Shown here: one piece after another, positions 1 to 8,528 of the stretch
Layout: each line of letters opens with the position of its first letter
Position numbering within the stretch: position 1 is the stretch's first letter
Assembly: GCA_964405235.1 (NCBI GenBank)
Contig: CAYONG010000007.1
Location: 1 to 33,381 of the forward strand
Direction of reading: 5' to 3'
Length of the DNA stretch: 33,381 nt
Origin: WS-11 sp964405235
GTDB taxonomy: Bacteria > Eisenbacteria > RBG-16-71-46
Made by a program: the position numbers and the translations under genes
Notes under the pieces: model-generated
The model's input: only the letters and a program-made list of their open reading frames with translations
The model's database searches: none
What the model was told of the DNA's origin: nothing

Positions 1-75
1 CGCTACTACATGCGCGAGGTCACGACCCGGGCGATCCCCCGCTGCCGGGTCCATCGGCTCCGCTACGCGCGGTGA
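1..75 (+). CDS. C-terminal fragment of an unidentified protein
   Basis: The first reading frame is open from base 1 to a TGA at 73-75 and encodes a basic tail rich in Arg and Tyr (ending RLRYAR). The start lies outside the window. Only about 24 residues are visible, so no family can be named. The open frame could also be chance in GC-rich DNA. Confidence 0.35.
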   Translation, partial: RYYMREVTTRAIPRCRVHRLRYAR

Positions 76-202
76 GCAATGACGCGATGCGGGCCTCGGC
101 CGGGCGCCACGATCGCGTACACATTCTTCGGCGCACAACCCAAGGGCTGATGAGGGAGCTTCGGGCGCCCGGGGCGCGCCCATCCCCGCCAACGCCGCGC
201 CC

Positions 203-230
203 GGCGCCCGGCGCCCGGCGCCCGGCGCCC
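203..230. repeat. 7-bp tandem repeat (GGCGCCC x4)
   Basis: Four exact head-to-tail copies of GGCGCCC fill 203-230, preceded by one imperfect copy (CGCGCCC, 196-202). They sit in the 244-nt gap between the end of the first gene fragment and the peptidase gene, just before its putative promoter. The unit contains the palindrome GGCGCC, so the array could fold. Nothing else is recognisable in 76-202. Confidence 0.85.
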
Positions 231-235
231 TGAGA

Positions 236-264
236 TTGAGCGGGCGGCCGGCTTGGGTTAGCTT
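236..264 (+). promoter_or_regulatory. Putative sigma70-type promoter of the M3 peptidase gene
   Basis: TTGAGC (236-241), a 17-nt spacer and TAGCTT (259-264) match the -35/-10 layout. The predicted transcript start near 271 leaves a leader of about 50 nt before the GTG at 320. This supports the 320 start over the upstream in-frame codon at 236. It was found by eye and the -10 is weak. Confidence 0.4.
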
Positions 265-319
265 GGGCGGCCTTACGGCCGCGGCGTGTCCCGCAGGGCG
301 GTCCACCTCAGGAGGATCC

Positions 320-2371
<2,052 letters not shown>

Positions 2372-2390
2372 GAGCGACCGCCGAATGATG

Positions 2391-2422
2391 ACACGGCCCC
2401 GGCTCGCGATCCGGGGCCGTGT
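2391..2422. terminator. Hairpin terminator between convergent genes
   Basis: ACACGGCCCCGG (2391-2402) and its exact reverse complement (2411-2422) flank an 8-nt loop, giving a perfect 12-bp stem. It lies between the stop of the M3 peptidase (2371) and the stop of lipA on the other strand (2432). It can therefore serve both converging units. No T-run follows on either strand, as is common in GC-rich genomes. Confidence 0.8.
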
Positions 2423-2431
2423 GGTTGACGA

Positions 2432-3502
2432 CTACACCCCCTTGCTGCTCTCCCCGCGCCGTACCGTGCCGGCCAGCTCGTCGGCGTGGAACGACGAGCG
2501 CACCAGCGGGCCGCTGGCGACGCTGCCGATCCCGAGCGCCTTGGCGCGCGCGCCCCAGGCGCGAAAACGGTCGGGGTGCACGTACTCGGCCACGGGCAGG
2601 TGGTTCGGGGTTGGCCGCAGGTACTGGCCGATGGTGAGCAGGTCGCAGCCGTGCGCCACCAGGTCGCCGAGCGTGCGCTCGACCTCGGGGTCTTCCTCGC
2701 CCAGGCCCAGCATGATCCCGGACTTGGACTTGATCGCGCCCCCGCCCAGTTCCTTGACGCGGCGCAGCACCTCGAGCGAGCGGTCGTAGCGGGCGCTGGG
2801 GCGTACCACCGGGTGCAGGCGCTCGACCGTCTCGATGTTGTGGTTGATGACCTCGGGCGCGGCGTCCACCACGCGCCCCAGATCATCCAGGTGGCCGCGG
2901 AAGTCGGGGATCAGCACCTCGATCACCGTGTTCGAACGCCTGCGGATCTCGCGGATCACCTCGGCGAAGATGGCGCTGCCGCCGTCCACCAGGTCGTCGC
3001 GCGCCACCGAGGTGATCACGGTGTGCAGCAGCCCCATGGCCGCGACCGCCTCGCCCACCCGGCGCGGCTCGTCCAGGTCCACGTAGCCGTTCGGCTTTCC
3101 CGGCGCGACGGCGCAGAACCCGCAGCGGCGCGTGCACAGCTCCCCGAGGATCATGATGGTCGCCGTGCCGCGCTCCCAGCAGTGGCCCAGGTTGGGACAG
3201 CGCGCCTCCTCGCACACCGTGTGGAGGTTCTGGCGCCGGAGCAGCGCCTTGGTTCCGGCGTAGTCCCCGGCGCCCGGCAATTTGACCTTGAGCCATTCGG
3301 GGAGCCGGCGGTAGCCGCTCGTGCCCGCGGCCTCGGCCCCGAGGCCCACACCCGCGCCCGAGGCGCAGCCGCCGAATCTCGGCGTGAGCGGGACCCGCTG
3401 CGGCACCGCCGGGCGGGGGGCGCCGTAGACGTTTGCATCCCGGGCAGGCTCCAGGGCGGGCTCCCGGCCAGGCTCGGAAGGCATGAGGAGATCCCCGCCC
3501 AT
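2432..3502 (-). CDS. lipA: Lipoyl synthase
   Basis: Radical-SAM enzyme that inserts two sulfurs into octanoyl groups on lipoyl domains. Both cluster motifs are visible. CEEARCPNLGHC is the auxiliary [4Fe-4S] signature of lipoyl synthases, and CTRRCGFC is the CxxxCxxC radical-SAM motif. The 3' part (NHNIETV, KSGIMLGLGE, TIGQYLRPTPNHLPV) is also typical. The chosen ATG overlaps the nadA stop by one base (TGATG), suggesting coupled translation. An alternative ATG lies at 3484. The product is about 356 residues, longer than the usual 290-330. The excess is a low-complexity N-terminal stretch of about 50 residues before LPEWLKVKLP. It is the last gene of the lipoyl/Fe-S operon, and E2 and lipB in the same operon supply its substrate. 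Confidence 0.96.
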   Translation of the reverse strand: MGGDLLMPSEPGREPALEPARDANVYGAPRPAVPQRVPLTPRFGGCASGAGVGLGAEAAGTSGYRRLPEWLKVKLPGAGDYAGTKALLRRQNLHTVCEEARCPNLGHCWERGTATIMILGELCTRRCGFCAVAPGKPNGYVDLDEPRRVGEAVAAMGLLHTVITSVARDDLVDGGSAIFAEVIREIRRRSNTVIEVLIPDFRGHLDDLGRVVDAAPEVINHNIETVERLHPVVRPSARYDRSLEVLRRVKELGGGAIKSKSGIMLGLGEEDPEVERTLGDLVAHGCDLLTIGQYLRPTPNHLPVAEYVHPDRFRAWGARAKALGIGSVASGPLVRSSFHADELAGTVRRGESSKGV

Positions 3503-4656
3503 CAGTCCTTCGCCATCGCCGCGCGCGCGATCTGCCCCGTGCCCTTGAGCGCCAGCATCCGGTCGAGGGCGACACGGGCGTGGTGCTTGACCGGCTCGGG
3601 CACGCGCACCGGGTTCACCACCTGACCTGCGATGAGGTTCTCGAGCGACCACAGCAGATGGGCGGGATCGATCCGGTTCATGGTCGCGCACGGGCACACG
3701 TTCTTCTGCAGCGAGGCGACGCGCTGCTCCGGATGCTCGAGCGCCAGCCTGTGGACCAGGTTGATCTCGGTGCCGATCGCCCACGACGCGCCGGGAGCAC
3801 TCTGTCGCACCCGCTCGATGATGAACTCGGTTGAACCGACCAGGTCAGCGCTCTGGACCACGTCGAACGAACATTCGGGATGCACCAGCACCTTGACTGC
3901 GGGGTCGGCGGCCCGCACCTCGCGCACCTGTTCGAGCGTGAACTTGGTGTGCACCGAGCAGAACCCGCGCCACAGGATGACCCGGGTCTCGGGGCCATAG
4001 CAGCGGGCGTTGAGCTTGTCCAGATCGCGCGCCCGGTATTCCCACTCGGCCATGTGATCGAGGGGAACTCCCATCGCGAAGGCGGTGTTGCGCCCGAGAT
4101 GCTGGTCGGGGAAGAAGAACACCCGCGACTTGCGCTCCCACGCCCACGCCAGCACCGCCGCCGCGTTCGACGAGGTGCACACCACACCGCCGCGCTCGCC
4201 GCAGAAGGCCTTGAGCGCCGCGCTCGAGTTCATGTAGGTGACCGGCACCAGGGTGTCCCCGTGCACGGCGGCGAGGCGGTCCCATGCTTCCTCGACGTCT
4301 TCGATCACCGCCATGTCGGCCATCGAGCAGCCGGCCTTCATGTCGGGCAGGATGACGGTCTGGTGCGGCTGGCGCAGGATGTCCGCGGATTCCGCCATGA
4401 AGTGGACGCCGCAGAAGACGATGAACGCGGCGTCCGGCTGGGCGGCCGCGAGCTGCGAGAGCTTGAACGAATCGCCGCGGAAATCCGCGAACTCGATTAC
4501 GCTCTCGCGCTGGTAGTGATGGCCGAGGATCACCGCCCGGCGCCCGAGGGCGCGCTTGGCCGCCCACGTGCGCTCGCGGATCGCGTTCGCGGCGAGCGCG
4601 GCGTACTCGGCAAAGGGGCGCGCCGCACCGGGCGCATGCGCGAGGGTCGTGCTCAT
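3502..4656 (-). CDS. nadA: Quinolinate synthase
   Basis: Condenses iminoaspartate with dihydroxyacetone phosphate to quinolinate, the second step of de novo NAD synthesis. It uses a [4Fe-4S] cluster. Family landmarks are ILGHHYQ near the N-terminus, DMKAGCSMADM, SNAAAVLAWA, FFPDQHLGRNT, HPECSFDVV and NVCPCATMN. The Cys residues in the GCSMAD, HPEC and NVCPC segments are the expected cluster ligands. The start is secure: a near-perfect AAAGGAGGTGA precedes the ATG at 4656, giving 384 residues. It overlaps lipA by one base and follows the DUF2203 gene by 32 nt. nadB and nadC are not in the window. Its place among lipoyl genes probably reflects a shared need for Fe-S assembly. Confidence 0.97.
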   Translation of the reverse strand: MSTTLAHAPGAARPFAEYAALAANAIRERTWAAKRALGRRAVILGHHYQRESVIEFADFRGDSFKLSQLAAAQPDAAFIVFCGVHFMAESADILRQPHQTVILPDMKAGCSMADMAVIEDVEEAWDRLAAVHGDTLVPVTYMNSSAALKAFCGERGGVVCTSSNAAAVLAWAWERKSRVFFFPDQHLGRNTAFAMGVPLDHMAEWEYRARDLDKLNARCYGPETRVILWRGFCSVHTKFTLEQVREVRAADPAVKVLVHPECSFDVVQSADLVGSTEFIIERVRQSAPGASWAIGTEINLVHRLALEHPEQRVASLQKNVCPCATMNRIDPAHLLWSLENLIAGQVVNPVRVPEPVKHHARVALDRMLALKGTGQIARAAMAKD

Positions 4657-4688
4657 GGGTTCGTCACCTCCTTTAAGAGGGGACGAGC

Positions 4689-5108
4689 TTAGTCCAGCTC
4701 GCTGTGGCTGATCGGCTGGCGGTCGGAGAACCCGGCGTCGATCGGGTGCCAGTGCGCGATCTCGGTCTCGCCCAGCTTCCAGCACAGGAACACCAGGCGG
4801 TCGCCGTTCAGAGCGTAGAAATCTAGCAACCCCGAGTCCAGATCCTTGATCACGCAGCCCCGGCGGTGGATCGAGCTCACCCCGTTCGAAATCAGCTCGG
4901 CCAGCGTGTTGTACCTTTCTTGAAGTCGCCGCAGCTCGATCACGTCCGGGTTCTCCTGGCCGGCCCCGGCGGTGGCGAGCCCGAGGACGTCCATCCGGAT
5001 GCGGGTGCGGTCGAACTCGCGCTTGGCCTCGACCAGGCGCTCGAAGCGCGGGCGGATCTCGACCAGCAGGCGGTTGGCCTCCTCGACCGTGAACAGGTTC
5101 AGCTTCAC
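4689..5108 (-). CDS. DUF2203 family protein
   Basis: A 139-residue cytosolic protein. It starts with FTVEEANRLL and has a helical, charged N-terminal half. The C-terminal half carries the DUF2203 pattern: GCVIKDLDSGLLDFYA, then VFLCWKLGE, then HWHPIDAGFSDRQPI. The family has no established biochemical role. The ATG overlaps the stop of the upstream A-type carrier gene by 4 nt (ATGA), so the two are translationally coupled. This position suggests a link to Fe-S or lipoyl maturation, which is inference only. Confidence 0.85.
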   Translation of the reverse strand: MKLNLFTVEEANRLLVEIRPRFERLVEAKREFDRTRIRMDVLGLATAGAGQENPDVIELRRLQERYNTLAELISNGVSSIHRRGCVIKDLDSGLLDFYALNGDRLVFLCWKLGETEIAHWHPIDAGFSDRQPISHSELD

Positions 5109-5473
5109 ACCGACATCTCCCCCGGCTCACTCCCTTGCGCCGCCGAACCCTCGGTCTCGAACGAATTGCCGCAGCCGCACGAGCGGACCGCGTTGGGGTT
5201 CTCGATCGAGAACCCGCTCCCCTGAAGCGAATCCACGAAGTCGATGCGCACGCCCTGCAACGCCGGGGCGCTCTGCGCGTCCACCAGCACTTTCACCCCG
5301 CCGAACTCCCCGACCCAGTCCCCGGCGCCGACCTCGGACGCCAGCGACATGCCGTAGGAGAAACCCGAGCATCCGCCCTTCTCGACGGAGACGCGCAGCC
5401 CCACAACCGGTTCCGCCTGTTTGCTCACGATCTCGGCGAGCTTCCGGCTCGCGGCGTCCGTCAACGTCAGCAT
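5105..5473 (-). CDS. A-type iron-sulfur carrier (HesB/IscA/ErpA family)
   Basis: Small Fe-S cluster carrier delivering [4Fe-4S] clusters to apo-enzymes. All three family cysteines are present: GGCSGF near residue 35 and the CGCG pair in RSCGCGNSF near residue 105. DFVDSLQGSGFSIENPNA is also typical. It has 122 residues, with about 15 extra acidic or polar residues after the last Cys motif. GGAGG sits 6 nt before the ATG at 5473. It lies 25 nt after lipB and overlaps the DUF2203 gene by 4 nt. LipA and NadA in the same operon both need [4Fe-4S] clusters and are likely recipients. ErpA, IscA and SufA cannot be told apart from the sequence, so no symbol is given. Confidence 0.94.
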   Translation of the reverse strand: MLTLTDAASRKLAEIVSKQAEPVVGLRVSVEKGGCSGFSYGMSLASEVGAGDWVGEFGGVKVLVDAQSAPALQGVRIDFVDSLQGSGFSIENPNAVRSCGCGNSFETEGSAAQGSEPGEMSV

Positions 5474-5498
5474 GCATGCCTCCGTTTCAATGGGTGAC

Positions 5499-6227
5499 CT
5501 ACCGCGCGGCTTCGGCGGGCTCCGGTGTGTCGATGCTCGGCGACGTGGCCTGCCGCCGCGCCTCGTCGGCCGTCTCCCACCGCCAGTCGGGATAACCCAA
5601 CTGCCGGCTCAGGTGCCGCGCCACGACCTCCCGAGCATCGCCCAGCGTCGGGGCGGCGGGCCCCAATCTCGATGCGAGGGACGTCATATGGATGCCGCGC
5701 AAGCCGCAGGGATGGATAAGATCGAAGAACCCCAAGTCCGGGGCCACGTTGAGCGCGAAACCATGGTAGCTGACCCAGCGCCGGACGGCCACCCCGAGCG
5801 AGGCGATTTTCTCGCCGCCGACCCACACCCCGGTCCGTCCCGGCACCGCCTCCCCCACGAGACCCCATGCCCCGAGCGCCGAGATCAGGCCCTGCTCCAA
5901 GTCGCGCAGGAACCGGCGCAGGTCCCGGCCACGCTCGGTGAGATCGCAGATCACGTAGCCCACCAGCTGCCCCGGGCCGTGCCATGTGAAGTCCCCGCCG
6001 CGGGCCACCGAGAAAACCTCGATGCCAAGACCTCGCAGCGTTTCAGGGTCCGACCGAAGGCTTCCCGCGCTCCCGCTCCTGCCCACCGTCAGCACCGGCG
6101 GATGATCCGGGTAGAGCAGCCAGTCGCCGGTGCGCCGATCGGCGCGCGCCCGGACCAGGCTCTCTTGCAGGGCCAGGCCGTCGCGGTAGTCGGTGGGGCC
6201 CAGGTGGGCGACCGAGAGCGTCGTCAT
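5499..6227 (-). CDS. lipB: Octanoyltransferase (lipoyl(octanoyl) transferase)
   Basis: Transfers octanoyl from acyl carrier protein to the lipoyl-domain lysine of 2-oxoacid dehydrogenase E2 subunits, providing the LipA substrate. The motifs are RGGDFTWHGPGQLVGY, the catalytic Lys in EKIASLGVAVRRW and the catalytic Cys in DLIHPCGL. The ATG at 6227 overlaps the E2 stop by 4 nt (ATGA), and the resulting 242 residues suit the family. An upstream in-frame start at 6269 would add 14 unconserved residues inside the E2 gene and was not used. Genes on both sides supply its acceptor (E2) and finishing enzyme (LipA). Confidence 0.96.
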   Translation of the reverse strand: MTTLSVAHLGPTDYRDGLALQESLVRARADRRTGDWLLYPDHPPVLTVGRSGSAGSLRSDPETLRGLGIEVFSVARGGDFTWHGPGQLVGYVICDLTERGRDLRRFLRDLEQGLISALGAWGLVGEAVPGRTGVWVGGEKIASLGVAVRRWVSYHGFALNVAPDLGFFDLIHPCGLRGIHMTSLASRLGPAAPTLGDAREVVARHLSRQLGYPDWRWETADEARRQATSPSIDTPEPAEAAR

Positions 6228-7642
6228 GCGTAGAACCAGAGCAGCTCCGGCCGCTCGAGCAGCTCGCACACCCGGCGCAGGAACTTGACCGCCGGCTCGC
6301 CGTCCACCACCCGGTGGTCGAAGCCGATCGAGGCGTTCATCATCGGCCGGGCCACGATCTGGCCGTCGCGCACGACCGCGCGCTCGACGATCCGGTGAAC
6401 ACCGAGGATCGCCACCTCCGGCACGTTGATGACCGGCGATGAGTTGATCGCCCCGTAGACGCCCGCGTTGGTGATGCTGAAGGTTCCGCCCATGATGTCA
6501 TCGGGCTTGAGCCGGTCGTTGCGGGCGCGCGTCGCCAGGTCGTTGACCTCGGCGGCGAGCTGGACCAGGTTCTTGCGGTCGCAGTCCTTGAGGTTGGGGA
6601 CGATGAGGCCCTTGTCGTCGCGGCCGACCGCCATGCCGATGTTGTAGTAGCGCTTGACCACGACGCTGTCGCCCTTCACCTCGGCGTTCACCCACGGGAA
6701 CTCCTTGAGCGCGAGGACACTCGCCTTGATGAAGAACGGCATGTAGGTGAGCTTGACGCCCTGCGCCTCGAGCTTCGGTCCCCATTCCTTCTTCAAGGCG
6801 ACGATGGCGCTCATGTCCGCCTCGTCGAAGCAGTGCGTGTGGGCGGCGGTGTGCTTGGCGCGCACCATGTTCTCGGCGATCAGCTTGCGCACCCTGGTGA
6901 ACGGGATCACCTCTTCGCGCGGCCCGCCGGCCGCGGGCGCCACCTGGGGCGTGAGATAGCCGGCGAGCGGTGCGGCGGCCGGTCTCGGCATCGCCGGCGC
7001 GGGAACCATCCCGGGCGGAGCGACGATGTGGGCGGCCGGGGCGGCAGGGCGGGCGCCACGCTGCGCCAGGTAGCCGAGCAGGTCGTCGCGCGTGACGCGG
7101 CCGGCGATGCCGGAGCCGCGGATGACGATCAGCTCGGCCGCCTCGACCCCCTGCTCGCGCATGATCTTGCGCACCGCGGGTGACAGGTTGCGCGCCTCGC
7201 CCAGGCCGGTCTCCCCGTTTCCATGCGACGGGGCGACGGCGACCGCGAGCGACGCGTACGAGGGCGCGGGGACCGGCACCGTTGCCCCGACCGGAGCCGG
7301 TGTGGACCGCGCAGGCGTGGCGGCAGCCGCGGGCGGCGACGTCGGGGCGGAGGTCGTGGCACCGGCTCCGGAGGCGGCGGGGGCGGGCGTACCCGCGACC
7401 TCGCCGGGAGCCAGGAGCTGAGCGATCTCGGTCCCGACTAGCACGGTGGTCCCTTCGGCCACCAGGATCAGGGACAGGGTGCCTTCGGCTGGCGAGGGGA
7501 TCTCGACGTTGATCTTGTCGGTCTGGATCTCCACCAGAGGCTCTTCCTTGCGCACGCGGTCGCCCTGCGCCTTCAGCCAGCGGGCGACCGTTCCCTCGGC
7601 GACGCTTTCGCCGAGCTGGGGGACCACGATCGAGATCGGCAT
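6224..7642 (-). CDS. 2-oxoacid dehydrogenase complex E2 (dihydrolipoyl acyltransferase)
   Basis: Acyltransferase core of a 2-oxoacid dehydrogenase complex. An N-terminal biotinyl/lipoyl domain (residues about 1-76) carries the lipoyl Lys in EIQTDKINVE. An Ala/Pro/Thr linker follows. The peripheral subunit-binding domain (LSPAVRKIMREQG through GRVTRDDLLGYL) lies near residues 155-195, then a second Ala/Pro linker. The C-terminal catalytic domain has FSITNAGVYGAINSSPVIN and the active-site HRVVDG. The ATG at 7642 has AGGAGGAGAG just upstream, giving 472 residues with a single lipoyl domain. It heads the lipoyl operon, but E1 and E3 are not in the window. Branched-chain or 2-oxoglutarate specificity cannot be decided. 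The catalytic domain looks somewhat closer to branched-chain-type E2s. Confidence 0.95.
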   Translation of the reverse strand: MPISIVVPQLGESVAEGTVARWLKAQGDRVRKEEPLVEIQTDKINVEIPSPAEGTLSLILVAEGTTVLVGTEIAQLLAPGEVAGTPAPAASGAGATTSAPTSPPAAAATPARSTPAPVGATVPVPAPSYASLAVAVAPSHGNGETGLGEARNLSPAVRKIMREQGVEAAELIVIRGSGIAGRVTRDDLLGYLAQRGARPAAPAAHIVAPPGMVPAPAMPRPAAAPLAGYLTPQVAPAAGGPREEVIPFTRVRKLIAENMVRAKHTAAHTHCFDEADMSAIVALKKEWGPKLEAQGVKLTYMPFFIKASVLALKEFPWVNAEVKGDSVVVKRYYNIGMAVGRDDKGLIVPNLKDCDRKNLVQLAAEVNDLATRARNDRLKPDDIMGGTFSITNAGVYGAINSSPVINVPEVAILGVHRIVERAVVRDGQIVARPMMNASIGFDHRVVDGEPAVKFLRRVCELLERPELLWFYA

Positions 7643-7661
7643 CGCACTCTCCTCCTGTAGG

Positions 7662-7682
7662 CCCCGACCGACTGGGTCGGGG
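7662..7682 (-). promoter_or_regulatory. Hairpin just upstream of the E2 ribosome-binding site
   Basis: CCCCGACC (7662-7669) and GGTCGGGG (7675-7682) form a perfect 8-bp stem with a 5-nt loop. It ends about 8 nt before the AGGAGG that serves the E2 start. It could be a terminator for the thioesterase, although no T-run follows on the minus strand. It could also be a leader hairpin affecting E2-operon expression. No convincing promoter was found in 7643-7742, so the operon may be read from upstream. Confidence 0.5.
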
Positions 7683-7742
7683 AGAATGGTCACTCGCTCG
7701 TCCCGGCGCCGCCGCGCGGCACCGGCCGTTCACGGAAAGATG

Positions 7743-8276
7743 TCATCCCGTCCGTGGCGTGGCGCGTACCGCCGTCGCCGCGCGCCGCGCGAGTCGCTCG
7801 CGGCGACGCTCCTGGGCCTGCATGTGCTCCTCGCGCTCGGCATCGCTGGTCAGCGCCAGCGGCGGCACGGCCGTCGGGCGTCGCGTGACCGGATCGAGGG
7901 CCACGAACGTCACGAAGGCGGTGCTGGTGTGCCGGCGCTCGCCACTCATGAGGTCCTCCGAATCCACGTCCACCCGGATCTCCATGCTCGAGATGTCCAC
8001 CAGCGTCATGCGCGCGTGGAGTAGGGCGAGCTGTCCCACCTGGATGGGAACGCGGAACGACATCTCGTCGATCGCCGCGGTCACGACCGGCCGGCGGCTG
8101 TGCCGGGTCGCCACCACCGCCGCGGCAAGGTCGATCCAGTGCATGACCGTGCCGCCCAGCACCGTCCCGTGCACGTTCGCCTCGTGGGGCAGTACGAGCT
8201 GGGCCATCTCGGCGGCCGACTCCCCGATCGTCCGGCCGGGGGCAGGCTCGCCCGCGCCGGCTGACCCTGCGCTCAC
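7743..8276 (-). CDS. Acyl-CoA thioesterase (hotdog fold, YciA/BACH-like)
   Basis: Predicted to hydrolyse acyl-CoA to free acid and CoA in the cytosol. The hotdog signature is clear: MAQLVLPHEANVHGTVLGG, then VMHWIDLAAAVVA. Later segments are SFRVPIQVGQLALLHARM and SMEIRVDVDSED. A charged C-terminal tail rich in Arg and Glu follows the domain. The frame is open up to 8387, but a TATAAT-containing promoter lies inside that extension. The GTG at 8276 gives the usual short lead into MAQLVLPHE, and 177 residues is a normal size. No strong ribosome-binding site is seen, so the start is the weak point. It lies about 100 nt upstream of the E2 operon on the same strand. Confidence 0.85.
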   Translation of the reverse strand: MSAGSAGAGEPAPGRTIGESAAEMAQLVLPHEANVHGTVLGGTVMHWIDLAAAVVATRHSRRPVVTAAIDEMSFRVPIQVGQLALLHARMTLVDISSMEIRVDVDSEDLMSGERRHTSTAFVTFVALDPVTRRPTAVPPLALTSDAEREEHMQAQERRRERLARRAATAVRATPRTG

Positions 8277-8357
8277 GATCGCAAGCTCGGGGACGCGGGG
8301 GGCGCGGTGGGACAGCGCGTGTGCAATAGGGAAACCTCCAAGCGAAAGTCGGCGGGT

Positions 8358-8387
8358 ATTATAGGGGCGCGGCTCCGGGGGGCGCAA
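8358..8387 (-). promoter_or_regulatory. Sigma70-type promoter of the thioesterase gene
   Basis: On the minus strand TTGCGC (8387-8382), an 18-nt spacer and a perfect TATAAT (8363-8358) form a promoter. Predicted transcription starts near 8350, about 75 nt before the GTG at 8276. It is the best -10 match seen in the window and may also serve the lipoyl operon. Confidence 0.55.
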
Positions 8388-8460
8388 TCCGGGCCCAAGC
8401 AGCGGGCGTGCCGAAGCAGCTCGACCCGCACATCGAACGAAGCTCGATTCTCATCAAGCG

Positions 8461-8488
8461 CGACGGCCACCCCGGGGGGTGGCCGTCG
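8461..8488 (-). terminator. Hairpin terminator after the OB-fold protein gene
   Basis: CGACGGCCAC (8461-8470) pairs perfectly with GTGGCCGTCG (8479-8488), and CCC/GGG inside can extend the stem. It lies 41 nt past the stop of the secreted-protein gene at 8529 and before the thioesterase promoter. That is the right position to insulate the two units. No T-run follows. Confidence 0.7.
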
Positions 8489-8528
8489 TTCCATTCGAGG
8501 CGCTCGCTGGTCGCAAGCCGACAAGAGC

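Noticed and set aside
2432..3784. lipA extended to 3784 (450 codons)
   Set aside because: The extra part overlaps the conserved end of NadA and is a low-complexity shadow. The ATG overlapping the nadA stop is more plausible.
3502..5130. nadA extended to 5130 (542 codons)
   Set aside because: The extension overlaps the DUF2203 gene. The ATG at 4656 has a near-perfect ribosome-binding site and gives a normal NadA length.
8277..8387. Upstream extension of the thioesterase to 8387
   Set aside because: A TATAAT-containing promoter lies inside it, and the extra residues do not resemble the hotdog family.
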